A stretch of DNA of 64,000 bases, taken from the NCBI GenBank assembly GCA_019633425.1, contig WSUB01000030.1, forward strand, positions 62,001-126,000, read 5' to 3'. The position numbers and the translations under genes are program-made. The notes beneath the pieces are model-generated. The model saw only the letters and a list, made by a program, of their open reading frames with translations. It made no database searches and was not told the origin of the DNA. Positions within the stretch are counted from its first letter, which is position 1; each line of letters opens with the position of its first letter. Below are positions 34,718-46,438 of this stretch, piece by piece. The stretch comes from Tulasnella sp. 424 (lineage: Eukaryota > Basidiomycota > Agaricomycetes > Cantharellales > Tulasnellaceae).

Positions 34718-36589
34718 CTACCGCGGTAAATCCCTGTCTTGGTCATCAGCACTTGTCGAGAACTTGCTGTCGTGGGGCGGTTTCTGCAGTCGTCGACGGG
34801 TCGAGGCTGGGGGTGAGCTGGTGGATGCGGAGAGCGGCTCAGGCGGTGCGACCTTGATGCTCGAACGGCGACTGGGCACAGTAGTCGAACGTTTGACGGA
34901 CGCTGCACCAGCAACGAGTGCATCATCCTCCGATCGACCAACATTGTCAACACTTCCCCTGCGAGGTGGCTGAGAGCCATCAACCTCCGCGTTCGCGTTC
35001 GATCGAACGGAACCACGTCGACTCGATCCTTTCTCGTACGTTGTCCGTCGCCTGTCGATCGAGTTCTGCAGATCGGAGAGGGGCTACCCCAGTCAGGATC
35101 ACACTAGGACCTGCGAGGGGAAGGAACCTTGCTATGCTCACCTTTCGAGTCTCGACAAAGTTCCAGTTTCCCTCGGCAGGATCAGAACCCTTCTCCGACG
35201 GCACGATCAGCACATCCTGAGAAGTCGATTGGATTGCCGGTCCCAAAATCGAGTCTCTTCGGTTCGGCGGTGTTACGTCCATCATGAACCAATCCTGGTG
35301 CGCAATGAGGAACTCGAGCACTTCCTGACTGAGTCTGTGCTCGGCTGGGGCAAGTTCCTGGGTGGGGTGATTAATGATCCCAGGCCGGAAAATCGTGGCT
35401 AAGTCTGGTTGTGTCGTAAATTACGGCAAATGAAAGGTCAGTGTTTGATCCTCACAACTTCTAAATGCAGTGAAGGTGATAAGAGGAGAACGTACTCTGT
35501 GCCGTCATCAGGTTCTTATCTGACTTTCTTGCGAAAACCGACAAAAGGTCCAAGACATAGAGGAGCAGGTATTGGTTCGCACGAGGCAGTGACTGGATCA
35601 AGTGCTTGTATGTGTCGATTGCTTCTTGCGTCGATAGTGGGGGCTGACGAGTCAAGACGTTTCGGAAGTCATGGTAGCGGTCGTGAGGAATGACAGGTTC
35701 CTGCAAGGCAAAAGCAAAGCGAGGTAAAATAAAAAAGCTAATAAGTACCAATGCGCATATGCGGGGACGCCGCCACAAGAAAGGGAAGCACACGTACGGG
35801 CATTTGGGTGAGGTATCTGCGGAAAACACTAGCCACATCGTGGCTGGTGAACTGTTTCCTCGACCAATCAAGGTCCTTGCCATACTGGGGAGAGAGCAAC
35901 AAGGCCAAAAACGGCGGAGTTAGGGCCGCGCGAGGCAATCTAACACCGCAAAGCGGAGACTCACTCTTGGAGGGGTGTCAAACAAGGTTTGGAGCTCCCG
36001 CATCCTCTTATTGGACCCGCTCACTCGGAAAGTGCCCTGAACTTCTGTAGCTGTGTCGAGGAAACCGGAATATGTCAGTCTCAAAGGTGACCGTGACGAG
36101 GGGGGAGGGGTGAGAGACAACACGTACCATTCTCCTTTAGGTAGAGGCCACTGCAAGCCGAGGTAATGCAAGCCGTGTCAGTGATTCGCAGGCCGGGCGA
36201 CAGCGGAGGGGACAAGGGGGGGAGATGAGATTGGACACGCACCACTTCGCGACGACGACTGGGATGTAACCCCAAACGTAGAGCTCCCCTTGGGCGTTGG
36301 AAGTTGAAATATGAACGCTCGCGTAGCGTAGGCTCTCACGAAGGGGCTTCCCAAATACAGTGGAGCCAGAAGAGACTGAAAAGCCGATATGGACAAAAAT
36401 ATAGATGGATATCAGTGTTCTGCCGCGCACACGAGATTCCCCTATCGACGTACTCTTGGCGGCTGGGGCGAGAGGCGGGGGTTCTTTCTTGAGTCTTTGG
36501 ACGAAGGTAAAGTGTCTCCACCAAGCCTTGAGACTGGCCTTGGTAGGTGCAGCCGGCGGTGGTTCCGTCGACAATGGCGGCGGAGCCAT
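34718..36589 (-). CDS. Sac7/Bag7-type Rho GTPase-activating protein
   Basis: Eight exons: 36589-36454, 36375-36243, 36150-36128, 36050-35965, 35884-35798, 35700-35496, 35404-35142, 35065-34718; 1281 nt, 426 aa, all phases consistent. The RhoGAP domain runs from FGKPLRESLRYASV (~50) to about 270. It includes GYIPVVVAKCGLYLKENATEVQ, the arginine-finger segment GTFRVSGSNKRM, YGKDLDW, FRRYLTQMPEPVIP and NLATIFRPGI. The last ~150 residues are a basic, Ser-rich tail (RRGSV, PSRRSSIK) with likely phosphosites. Sac7-family proteins turn off Rho1, the regulator of cell-wall glucan synthesis and actin. The neighbouring GH17 pair also concerns wall glucan, but shared regulation is not shown. Confidence 0.9.
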
Positions 36590-37570
36590 ATGTGATCGCT
36601 GAGGATCGAAGGGGCGGAGGACGAGGAGGCCCAGCTTGAAAGGATAAAGGGGGTAGAGAGGGGGAGGGTGATTTAGTCGTGTTCCGGTTCCGGGCTGGAG
36701 GAGGAGGAAGAGAGAGAGGGAGTTGTGTAGCTCTGAGCTGTATCTCTTCTCCTTGGGAACTTGACTGGAACGACTGTGGCGTTGCTTAGCGAGCGAACGT
36801 GTGGACGGTGGTGTGAGGACTGGCGAGGGGGTGATGGAAGTGCTGGCAGGAGGAGAATGTCTGTTGAAAAAGGATTTTGTACAGGGGCAACCAGTCTAGG
36901 TCGAGAGAAAGGTCACGGGGAGAGGAGGCTTCTACCTGTGAGAGAACGCCGAATGAAGGGACCGTGACTGTTTTACACTGCTGATCCGTTCCCAGGTGTT
37001 CACGAGGGCAGTCGACGAGGGCTGGCTGACTTGGTTGGGATTGTAACTGGTGGTGACGGGAAGAGGGGGGCGGTCGTTGAAGGGAAGAGGGAGGGAAATG
37101 GAGCGGGAAGACGGGAGAGAATTGGAGTTGTGTCTTGAGGGTCGCGACTCCCCCAGGTTCTTCTTCTACTTCTATTCTACGCCTTACCCTGTTCTAGGAA
37201 ACCCCGATGTCCGGAATTTCGACGATCGTCTGAGGTCTCTAAAAGCCGTTTGCGGGCGTCGGGAGTTGTTGCAGATGATGGGCTTGGCACGTTCGCGGAC
37301 GTAGCGTGTGGTTAAGAGGGGTTCAAGGGGGGGAAACGCCGGAGGTTACGAACTCTGCTGTGCGGCCTGCCAATATACCCGCGGCCAGCTCCGCAGGTCG
37401 GACGCTTCATCCCTCGCAAGCCACAGTGCCCAGCTGGATGCATACGTAGCCGAAAGCCTCAATGGCGTAACAACCAAAAAAAAGTCATTTTATTCCCCTT
37501 TTTAACACAGTTGCTTCTTCGGGCCCTCTCGAACCGTCCGAGGTAACGCCTCATGATGATGATCCTTATT
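36590..37570. promoter_or_regulatory. RhoGAP upstream region
   Basis: About 980 bp. The strand coding for RhoGAP is pyrimidine-rich across about 36640-37130, as in many basidiomycete promoters. No TATA box stands out. ORFs at 36761-36967 and 37050-37304 lack family features and probably reflect the purine bias. Confidence 0.4.
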
Positions 37571-38646
37571 TTATGCTCCTGTCATGACTTCGTACAACCC
37601 GCTACCACTGGGACCTCGACGGGAAAGCCTCTCACTCCAGAATCGCATCACATTCTCCCACTCATCTCGAGAGCGAGGCATTCCTTCTCCTCCGGCTACT
37701 TTCACCTCCCGAACATCATCGTACCCCTTTCTAAACGAGGCTAACGCAGTGGCTGCTAGACCAGAGCTTTCCGATGGTTGCCGGTGAAACACCAGAACCG
37801 GGGTCGGGCACTTGCTGGAGGGCGTCGGAAATGACAAGAGCGGTCCGCAGATCGTCACGATAGTCGCAAGTGACGAGCTGGCAGATTGAGTTGTGCTGCG
37901 GTGCAGCGACCACCAACGTAGACCCGTCTCCGCCGCTACCGTTCCTCCTTGTGCGAACCCGAACAGGTGGATACGCTTGGCCGGCCACGAACACTTGGCT
38001 ACCAGGTACTCCAGGGTCCTAACAAGGGCATCCACAGCCGAACTCGGATTCGGGTTCTGTAAAAACTCCCCGAGATGGTCGAACGTAGGGTACCATTGAT
38101 AGGCTGGCTCGTCCAAATACGGGATCCTTCAAAATCAGACAAAGGAGTAAAAAGCATTTGATTTAGCATTGGCCCACTGCAAGGGGAATGAACGCCGGAT
38201 CTTACTCACTGTTCGGGCGCTCGCAGAGCCAATATCGCAGTCTGTGGTAACTTGAGCGACTTTCCCAGCTTCGCAAATGGTGCGTGAGTGTCTCCTATCG
38301 AACCGAACCAACGAAAAACCACATCATTAACGAAAACCCGGTCATGCTCCACCTCTTTGCATATCACTTTTGCAGATCTTCTATCTAATCGTGCTCGTCT
38401 CTTAAATGGAAACACGCTTCGTGCCTGTGAAAGGGGCAGGTAGAAAAATTTATTCTCACCAAGGCCGTGCAACAAGATCAACAGATTCTCATCAGCCCCA
38501 TCATCACTTGGGAAGTACTTGAATTCAAGTGGGATCTCCCCCGATTTCGGAGGAGGTTTGACCTTGAGAGATTCATCTGCTTGACTTGCTGGGCGTACTG
38601 TGATCTCCTTTGTGGCGTCGTCGGGTGTGGTGGTGGCCGGGTCCAT
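37571..38646 (-). CDS. Alpha/beta-hydrolase (phospholipase/carboxylesterase fold) lacking the catalytic triad
   Basis: Exons 38646-38460, 38294-38210 and 38126-37571 give 275 aa. The fold is shown by LLILLHGLGDTHAPFAKLGKSL (oxyanion HG, ~55), RIHLFGFAQGG (elbow) and a terminal helix. At the nucleophile elbow the usual GFSQGG reads GFAQGG (codon GCA), at the Asp site PVLVFHRQPSE has no GxxD, and GEGMPRS has Met where His is expected. All three residues are gone, so esterase activity is unlikely, though fold, length and frame are kept. A binding or regulatory role is an inference. The start at 38646 (MDPATTT) is chosen; the frame is open to 38904 but the extension has no domain features. Confidence 0.75.
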
Positions 38647-41542
38647 TCTTGGGTTCTTCTCATGCTCGATCGCGACTTTCACGTGACAAGCTTGCTTCTT
38701 GTGATTGCTCTTTCTGGCAGCGCGACTTGACTTACGACCCACCCTCTCAATGGCACTTCCCGTCGTCTTCGTCGTCTCTACGGGTCTGTATGCGAGAACT
38801 ATGTGGCTACTTGTTTGGACGTGAAGGTTCCTGTGGGTGTTTATTTGAAGCTGGTGAGCCTTTCTGCCAAAGCTCGCACAACCTTTGGTCGCGTTCTGGG
38901 CCATCCCGTCTGGGCTTCTTGAACAGACATTCTGGTCATAGTGGCTGCAACTTTGGCATCACATTTTTTTTTTTGGATAGGCAACGTGGTCTGAGAACCC
39001 TTGCCCTAGCCAAGCTTGCGATCTTCGCCGAGGGTGACCACGCCCGTTCAACCTTGCTCCCACAACCTTTACATGCTCCAGTCCTTGGAGAGAGCACGCA
39101 ATGCCTTGCCCTAGACGTCAGGCAAGGTGACAGCGAGGATCGCCTTGCGGATATTTTAGTGGGGGAGCAGGCGGCGCTTTTTTGCTCCAGCATCCAGCTT
39201 TTGGCGCTTTTCGGGTGAGCCCGACGCGTGGTTGTCTAGTTTAGCCCTACGGGTAAACTCCAGCGGCAGCCTAGCGTCATACCCAACCTAGTACTGGGCT
39301 CTCTGGGAGCTCTAGAACTCTTCATTTTCAGTACAAGGCTATAGCCACCAAGAACGCCAAATAACGCTCGTGGTTTCACCCTAGTCTTATGCTATGCAAA
39401 GTCTAGTCCAATGAAGTTCTTGACAGCGTTCGAGGCTCGGATGCGCACGACTTTTTTGTGTTTTAGCTAAAGAGTGCATCTGCCAAACGCACCAAACGTC
39501 ACCGGCATGCACCACGCTCCTTCTGCCCGATACGAGTAGAACAACTCTATCAAGAAGCTCTCACCAAGATCCACCTTGCTTCTCAGAGCTTCTGACCGAA
39601 GTAGTTAAGACTGCGATCCGGTACTTCGGGGAAGAAGGAAGAACATCCGATCCCCGGGCACCTTTCGAGCGTTTGAAACGGATCTCCGGTTGCTATTGGC
39701 TGAGCCGTTCCGGGAGAAGTCTCCAATGTCTTCCGCTTGCCCTTACATCCCCATTAGAGCTAGTGCAGAGCTCTGTTCGCCTAGCGGATGGACGAGTGAT
39801 GCGGCTAAGTACGGCTACAACTCTAAACGGCTGGTGAGACGAAGCTGCTACTCCTCTCGGGCCGCTTTCCACCGCTCTTTGGGATGTTTTGGACGGCTTT
39901 TTCGTGTATACTTGGGTGCTATGTTTGGAATACAGGCATACTGGATACCGTTGCACTTTTGCATGTTGGCTTTTGCTCTTGACGGAGTACAAGCTTCGAC
40001 GGTGCTCCCTCTTCTCCACGAGCACGGAGAGGAACAGGCCGACTCCATGAGCTCTTGGCTGTTCACGTTAACCTTATTGAGTGTAGAGGTTCATCCAATC
40101 ATGGCCCCGTCCGTCCTTTAAGTACCCATACGTCACCAGAGGCTTGCACTACCTTCATCTCATCACCCCCACCCAGCGCTACCTCTCTCTTCCCCGCATC
40201 ATTCAACACTCTTACACAAAACGCTTGCACGGCAAAGGTGAACATAACGAGATAACCCTTCTGGACTCCAGCCGTTTTCTCTCCCCATCGTGGCAAGGAC
40301 GGCGAGCTTGGGTTTTACGCACTGCCTTCCTGCCCACCTGGTCCGTCAAACACGTTTTCTGCTTGTCTGGGATACTCGAGGAATTTCGATTAATGCACTA
40401 CCCGATGGGGAAGGTTCGATATTTTAAACTATACTAATGTTTATGAGCGGGGAATGAAACGACCCGCCCGCACGTAACGCATGTGAAGAAAAAGAAGAAA
40501 TAAGATAAGTCGAGGTCATGGTCTGTCGGAAAGGGTCGCGAAATTTCAAGCGCTCGATCTTGCTGCAAAACACCGTTTTCCTAATCGAGTGACGTATCTG
40601 GGGTATAAGCTCCTCCGCATTTCATCCTCCATCGGAGATGATTTACGCTTGTAGTCTTTCGGTGAGGCACTGTTTTCCTTCTTTCAAAGTGTAGAGTGGT
40701 GGTCGCCCACTCGATTCCACTTGAACAAACCCGCAGGAGTAGTTCCCCCCTTCCCGTTATTGCAATACGAGTCGAGACCCACCTTGAGGGACTTTACCAC
40801 AGTTGAACCCTTGCTGAGGTGAAAACCCTCAACCCAACTGGAAAACGTTCAACCTAAGTATGTAGACGTCTCCCATCCAAGCGTTCCAATCTGCGATCTT
40901 ACACCATCCGAAGACATCGCCCGCAAAGTCGACCCTTGTCGAAGCATACCCTCAACCCAGCCGGAAGTGTTCTTATTTCAACTGCCGGTGGCTTGACGTT
41001 GTCCGTGTGGAGGGCCACCTGCATGCAGACCTTGGCATTTTTTTCTCTCTCTTTCTTTGAACAGCCCAGCAACGACGTCATTGCGACAATTTGCATGATC
41101 GGAGGAAGCTGATAAGTCCGGCGGCTCTCCGGATCTTAATCAGGGTCGTTAGGCGCTCCTTTCGCGAAACGTCGACTTGTCCATAAACAAAAAAGGGTCG
41201 CGGAACCGTCGGTTAGCAGGTTAGCGCCAGTTCTGAACAAAATGAATAGATACTTTAAGCCTTGTCTAATAGACTATAGTTTGGTGACGGAGATTATACA
41301 GGGGGAAAGGAGCGGCACTGGCCATATGGAACCTGCTAAGTACAATGCATACAAGCACGAACAATATAACGCCAGAAATCAGCAAACACCTAGCTCAAAG
41401 CCTAGAAGGCCATGGACTTTCGTTCGCTGGTACCAGGATACATGAGAGAAGAACCATAAAATCCCAGAAAATGTCCATGGAAAAATAAAAGGGGAAGGGA
41501 AAGAAAAACTCGGGAGCCACGCTGGCCCTTTTTTCATCCCTA
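38647..41542. other. Gene-poor 2.9-kb stretch
   Basis: No family is recognisable on either strand. The longest ORFs (38610-39218 and 39690-40121, plus strand) have no domain features, and the first overlaps the esterase gene. Between 38960 and 39180 the motif CCTTGCCCTAG occurs twice (38999 and 39100), a possible repeat remnant. Confidence 0.35.
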
Positions 41543-43392
41543 TCATACAATCCCTCGCCCCGCCATAACCACAACATCCTTCACTGCTTTAAGCGCTTGC
41601 ACTATCATCGACGGCGTTTGTGGTTGCCCGCCTCCAGCACTTGTTCCCAACAACTTCCTAAGCTGGTCCGCAGACTTCTTGTTCTGCCTCTTACCGGCAC
41701 GAGCTCGTCTCCGAAGAGCCAAGATGAATCCAAGAGCGGGTAATAGGACGCAGACGAGGAAAGGCAGGTGAGAATGTAAGTAGGGAATCAGGCGCCGCTT
41801 GAGAAGGTGCCATTGGGATTGAATGAGTTCTAACACGGTGGAGGGGTTGGAAACGAATTTTTTGCTTTTTGGTGATGACAGAGTTTGCGGCTGCCCAGAA
41901 GACGTCGAACCGTTTTGGTGGACGACCTGATATAGGTTCGTTGTAGTTGTTTTGGAGAGGGTGGTGGCGGACGTGGCGCGTCCAGTGGCTTTGACCGTGG
42001 AGGCACGGGTGGATGCACGGGAAGGCGACCGGGTCTCGGTGCCGAGTTCGGCTGGCAAGCCATTAGCCTTGGATTTTCCTTTGGTAGCTGCCGACTTTAA
42101 TGCAGCATCGGAGGGACGAGGTGTAGCTGGGATCGCAGTGTAGGTGGAAGCGCTGCCAGATGTTGCCGAGGAGGCACGCGAGTGCGGCCGACTCCCACTC
42201 AAGTCTTCCGAGGAAGACGAGGAGGTATAGATAGCTTTGGTACGGTACGGCGGCGGTGGGGAGGATGGGATCTGGGATTGGGCATGAAGCCGGTTGAGGG
42301 TCTCGGCAATATGCTTAAAAAGTATGGGCGTCAGAAGCCACTCGTTCCCTCCGAATAGCGAAAACCAAAGACACTGACTGATCTGCGCTCCACTGGCAAC
42401 TCCACCTCATACGAGAGGTACTCTTTGGCGTACTCCCATTCTCCTAGTCGTGAGAGGACGTGCAAACAGTACACGTCGACAACTTTTGCGTACCCCTCGT
42501 CGACGCCGGGGCCCGCGGTTTCAGGAGGTGGTCTCCTGGCGAGCCAGTCCTCAACCATGCCACGACCAACATGAGCGCAATCGAGTTTCAGTGATGCTAA
42601 GACCAGAGAAACGAGGATCTGCGCTGGGAGGAAAGCCGAGGACGGTTTTTCGGAGGGCGGCGTGAAGAGTTGAAGGGATCGGGTGTGAAGCGTTGCCAAA
42701 AGGGACGGCGGACTCAACAGCAAATTGGACCGAAGGTTGTTGTTGAACGAAGGCGATGCACTGCGTATTAATTCTTGACTCAGGCCTGCTGGCACGCCGT
42801 TTGGAGGCGGTTGAGGCGTGGCTGCAGGTGGTGAGGTGTATAGCGTAGTTTCTAGAGTAATGCGCAGAATGTCCCATTTCTTTCGTTGAGATGAAAGATG
42901 ATCTGGTGCCGCAGTCTGTGGTGGGGAAATGATGCGAAAAGCGGCATCGATCAAGTATTGAGTTTCGGTGGTGTTACGTTGAAGGAAGGCTCGCGCTGCA
43001 CGTTGGTACATGGCCCGCAGAGTTGGCAGCGCCGACTGTGAGGCGAACCTGCCATGTTTTTTGACCTTGCCAGCCGACGGTGGCCTAGCTGGTGATAGGA
43101 TCGACCTTGGCTGAGTCGTCATCGTCATCGTCGTTGCTGCTGCTGCGGTTGAAGCCATGGTCGTCCTTGGTGGATGAGGAGCGATAAAAGAGAGAGGTGA
43201 GGAGTGGCTGGCAGCGGTGGGGATTGCATTCTGGCCGACCAAGGCACCCTCGGGGCGAGCCGAGACATAGGCACGTGGTCTAAATTGTCGGCTATGATAT
43301 AGCCGTTCATTAAGGTCCTTCCCATCGACGCTCTGCGTTAACCGAACAGTTTGACAACTGTCCCATGCAGGCATGCGATGATTAGAAGCCAA
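41543..43392 (-). CDS. Single-pass membrane protein of unknown function
   Basis: Exons 43392-42379 and 42313-41543, joined by a 65-nt intron (GTCAGT..TTAAG), give 594 aa. The junction reads VERRS-HIAETLNRLHAQSQ in frame. After a low-complexity start, residues ~120-330 look helical and repeat-like (YQRAARAFLQRNTTETQYLIDAAFRII, VVDVYCLHVLSRLGEWEYAKEYL). A Ser/Thr-rich linker leads to one TM segment (~521-538, LPFLVCVLLPALGFILAL) followed by Arg residues and a 56-residue tail. Helical repeats plus a C-terminal anchor recall peroxisomal Pex26/Pex15, but no specific motif proves it. The start could also be a later Met (43158). Confidence 0.65.
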
Positions 43393-44267
43393 TTTGTCAT
43401 AGCGACGTCGGCAGGATTCTTATATCTGAATGTGGCAAGCTAATGGAATCGATTTGACGGTCTGGATCTAAAGGCGACACGCCGCGTTCACCTGGCCACA
43501 AGATCTTAGGGAGATGGCCATCGTACAGCGGGAGCGCGTTTACTTATTGTCACCGAATCAAATTCGTATCGATCGCTTAGGTGGTGAAAGGAGACCAATC
43601 AGCAAACGTTTTCTCTACCTTGGGCAGGCAGCTTGTATAGGATAAGCCCCTATACGCTAGGAGATTCGAACGGGGAGGGCTAGAGGACCGTCGTAAACAC
43701 CTCTTGGTGTATTACTAGGCATTATTAGAGCTGCGGATGCGGATGAAGGGGAGGACGACGGGCAGCCGAAGACGTCGTGGGCAGCGCTGGGATGAGTGGT
43801 GTTCTCTTCTGACGCCCAGGCCAGATCCAAAAGTGGGACTGCTATTGGAATCGAGGGATCGACATAGCCTCGATTGAGTACTTGGGCCCCTTTAAACTGG
43901 CGAGGACAAGGCCTAAGGCAGATTCGAGTGGCCGACTTTCTCGTGAAAATTGCCCCGCTCCTCTCTAGCCTGTTCTGAAATCTAACACAACCCGACGCGC
44001 CGACGACTTCAGCTCAAACAGACAACCATCTACCTCCCAGCTCGTTAAGTCAGGTCATCAAAGGACGACTTGAAGCTCACAGTCATCAGCAGTATATACG
44101 AGCCAGCAAGTGGAGTCGCATATCAATCCGTATCACACGAGTTTCATCTCGATTCGGACCCCCCTTCAGTCAAACTGGCAACAGGTCTACTACTCATCCA
44201 CCACCAACGGCGGGATTCCGACACGGCGCAAGCAGGAAGAGAAATACATAACGAACAGGCCACAAGA
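43393..44267. promoter_or_regulatory. Divergent intergenic region upstream of the bHLH gene
   Basis: About 870 bp between divergent genes. No TATA box stands out. An ORF from an ATG at 44070 joins the bHLH frame without family features and is treated as leader. Confidence 0.35.
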
Positions 44268-45900
44268 ATGCCAACAGCCGAAGTCGCAGACGTTCTCCTG
44301 ACACCCTCAGAGTCCAATGTGCTCTCATCCTTCCTTTCTGCCGTCGACCGTCTCGATCCAAATACACCTCAATTTCTCGCTCCAGAGTGGAACATGTACG
44401 CCGCAACTTTGAGCAATCAAGTTCACTTGCAAGAGGGGAAAGAGGATTTGGCTCGCGCGACCAAGGAGTTGATCGGCAGTGGGTTCGGATCCGGAGACGC
44501 AGCGTCGGGGTCGTTCCATGCGGCTGCGCCCCATCTGTACAACCCTGTACAAAATCGCGGTGGCCAAGGGGGACAGGCGTTTGGATCTTCCGCCAGAAAG
44601 CTCTCCTCTGCATCAGGTGCAGATGGAACGCAGCTCCCTCACGCCTTTTTGCAAAATGCTCGAAGTTGGCCTAGCGTCCCCCAATCGTCCTCAGGGACTC
44701 AGAACGCCATTATGATCAAGGATACCACGTTCAATCCTTACGGGATGGTTCCACCGCAGTCGCTATCGTTTAGCGGTGCCGGAGGCAGTTTCCCGTCGTC
44801 AAGGCCTTCTTTGGCGGCTATCTCGACGTCATTACCAGGCTCGTCTGCATCCGGATCATTATCAGCTACTCCAACAACCGCAAGGCCACCACTCTCCGCA
44901 GCTTCCTCCGTATCGCAAGGAGCGAGTCGTAAGAGACCATCTCTCGAAGTCCGTCATCCGGCGTCGGCTCCGGCCGGAGTTTCGCTCGAGTCAAACAAGC
45001 GCTCTCGACCCTCACCTCCCGGCCCTGCGGGCTCATCCGGGGCCCATCGGAGTAGCTCGGTCGTATCCCGAGACTCAGAGTCGACCTCTCCTCAAGTTCC
45101 ACGGTCGAGCATTTCACGAGCCTCTTTCTCCAGTACAGTGAGTTCAATTGAATTGTCATTTCCCTAACCTCCACCCCTCTGAGCCCACGATTTCCTGCCC
45201 TTCTCTCGGCCCCCTCTTCTCCACTCCGATCGATAGCCTGCGAATGGGAAACCTTTCTCAGCTTCTCGACGGAACACCGTAACCACTTCTCCAAGGTCCT
45301 CCTCCTCGACTTCCGGCTCTGGCCCTACCCCGCCTCCCGAGGCCTCGTCCTCAACAGGTCCTCCGAAACAACAACAGCTTCTTACCGCAGAGCAGAAGAA
45401 ACTTAATCACATTCATTCGGAGCAAAAGCGGCGAGCTAATATCCGAAGGGGTTACGATGCTCTGTGCGACGTCGTACCTGCGTTACGGGAGGCTATTCGA
45501 GCGGAAGAAGCTGAATGTGCGAACACTGGGAAGAAACGTGGTAGAGGCAAATTGTTAGGCGAAGATGGCGAGAAGATGGATGGACGTGCGGGACCAAGGA
45601 GCGAGAGTGTGGTCCTCCAGAAAAGTCAGGATATAAATATCCCTTCTTTCCGTCCTTATTTCGCTGACACCGAGTTCCTTGTTACTTGTAGCCATCGAAC
45701 ATATCAACGAGCTCTTGGACCAACGGGCATCATATCTGGAGCGACTTCAAGCAGCCAAAGGCGTTTTACCCCCGGGACATCCGGCGTTGCTGAGCGTCTC
45801 TCAAGGGGAGCAGCCTTGGGAAAAGGTGTGGAACGGTGGAATCGGTTTACCGCTTGGCGGGGAACCGATGGATGATGACGATAGCGAGGAGGGCGATTAA
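44268..45900 (+). CDS. bHLH transcription factor with a long loop
   Basis: Exons 44268-45137, 45237-45624 and 45692-45900 give 488 aa. The first 330 residues are Ser/Pro/Ala-rich, typical of activation regions. The basic region HIHSEQKRRANIRRGYDAL (~348-365) has the His-Glu-Arg pattern that reads CACGTG-type E-boxes. Helix 1 ends at CDVVPAL. Helix 2 resumes at SESVVLQKTIEHINELL (~412-428). The loop of ~40 residues is rich in Gly/Lys/Glu. Leucine-containing helix RASYLERLQAA continues helix 2. The acidic end is DDDDSEEGD. Intron 2 splits helix 2. An upstream in-frame ATG at 44070 is possible. Target genes are unknown. Confidence 0.85.
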
Positions 45901-46438
45901 TTAAGCAAATAAATGGACCAGTCTCGGCGGCTGATACCTCAAGGGCTTCGGATTTGTACTACTTACTTCTTTCTCTATCCTTCTTCCGTTCACTGTGTTA
46001 CTTCCTACTCTGCTTCTTAGCCCTCTCCTTTCTCCTCGTAATATTCTTGCTGTACGCTGTTGTCATCAAACTCTGGAGTGTATTGTTTGATTAATAGTGC
46101 TATTTTCTTTAGTGAGAAGAAATCCTGTTAATTGGTATTCTTGCTATGTGTGAATAGCGGTTAGCGAAAGAACCGGGTACCGGTAGTTGCAGGTTCATCA
46201 TAGACCTTCCTCGATTGCGTTGCTGTTAGCTCAACATCGCGTCTTAATATTGGCCGATTGGAATTATGTAAGTAGCTTTATAGACGTGTCGTCAGGTGAT
46301 CCAAACTCTGGGCTCCTAACTACAAGCTCTCATTACACTCACTGCCCACCGTGACTGGCAGCGGAGCAGCCTGTTTGGTCCAACCACGCGTCTCACGGTT
46401 CAATTGGCTTACCACCCGGAGAAAATTCCCGACACTGC
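45901..46438. other. Intergenic region before the Rrn5-like gene
   Basis: About 540 bp: T/C-rich 3' end of the bHLH gene to ~46080, then AT-rich DNA and the next gene's promoter. No gene seen. Confidence 0.4.

Noticed and set aside
39690..40121. 143-codon ORF in the gene-poor stretch
   Set aside because: No family features, no splice partners, no supporting promoter.
43664..43680. GATTCGAAC word resembling a tRNA T-loop
   Set aside because: No flanking stem pairing and no A-box at a proper distance on either strand.
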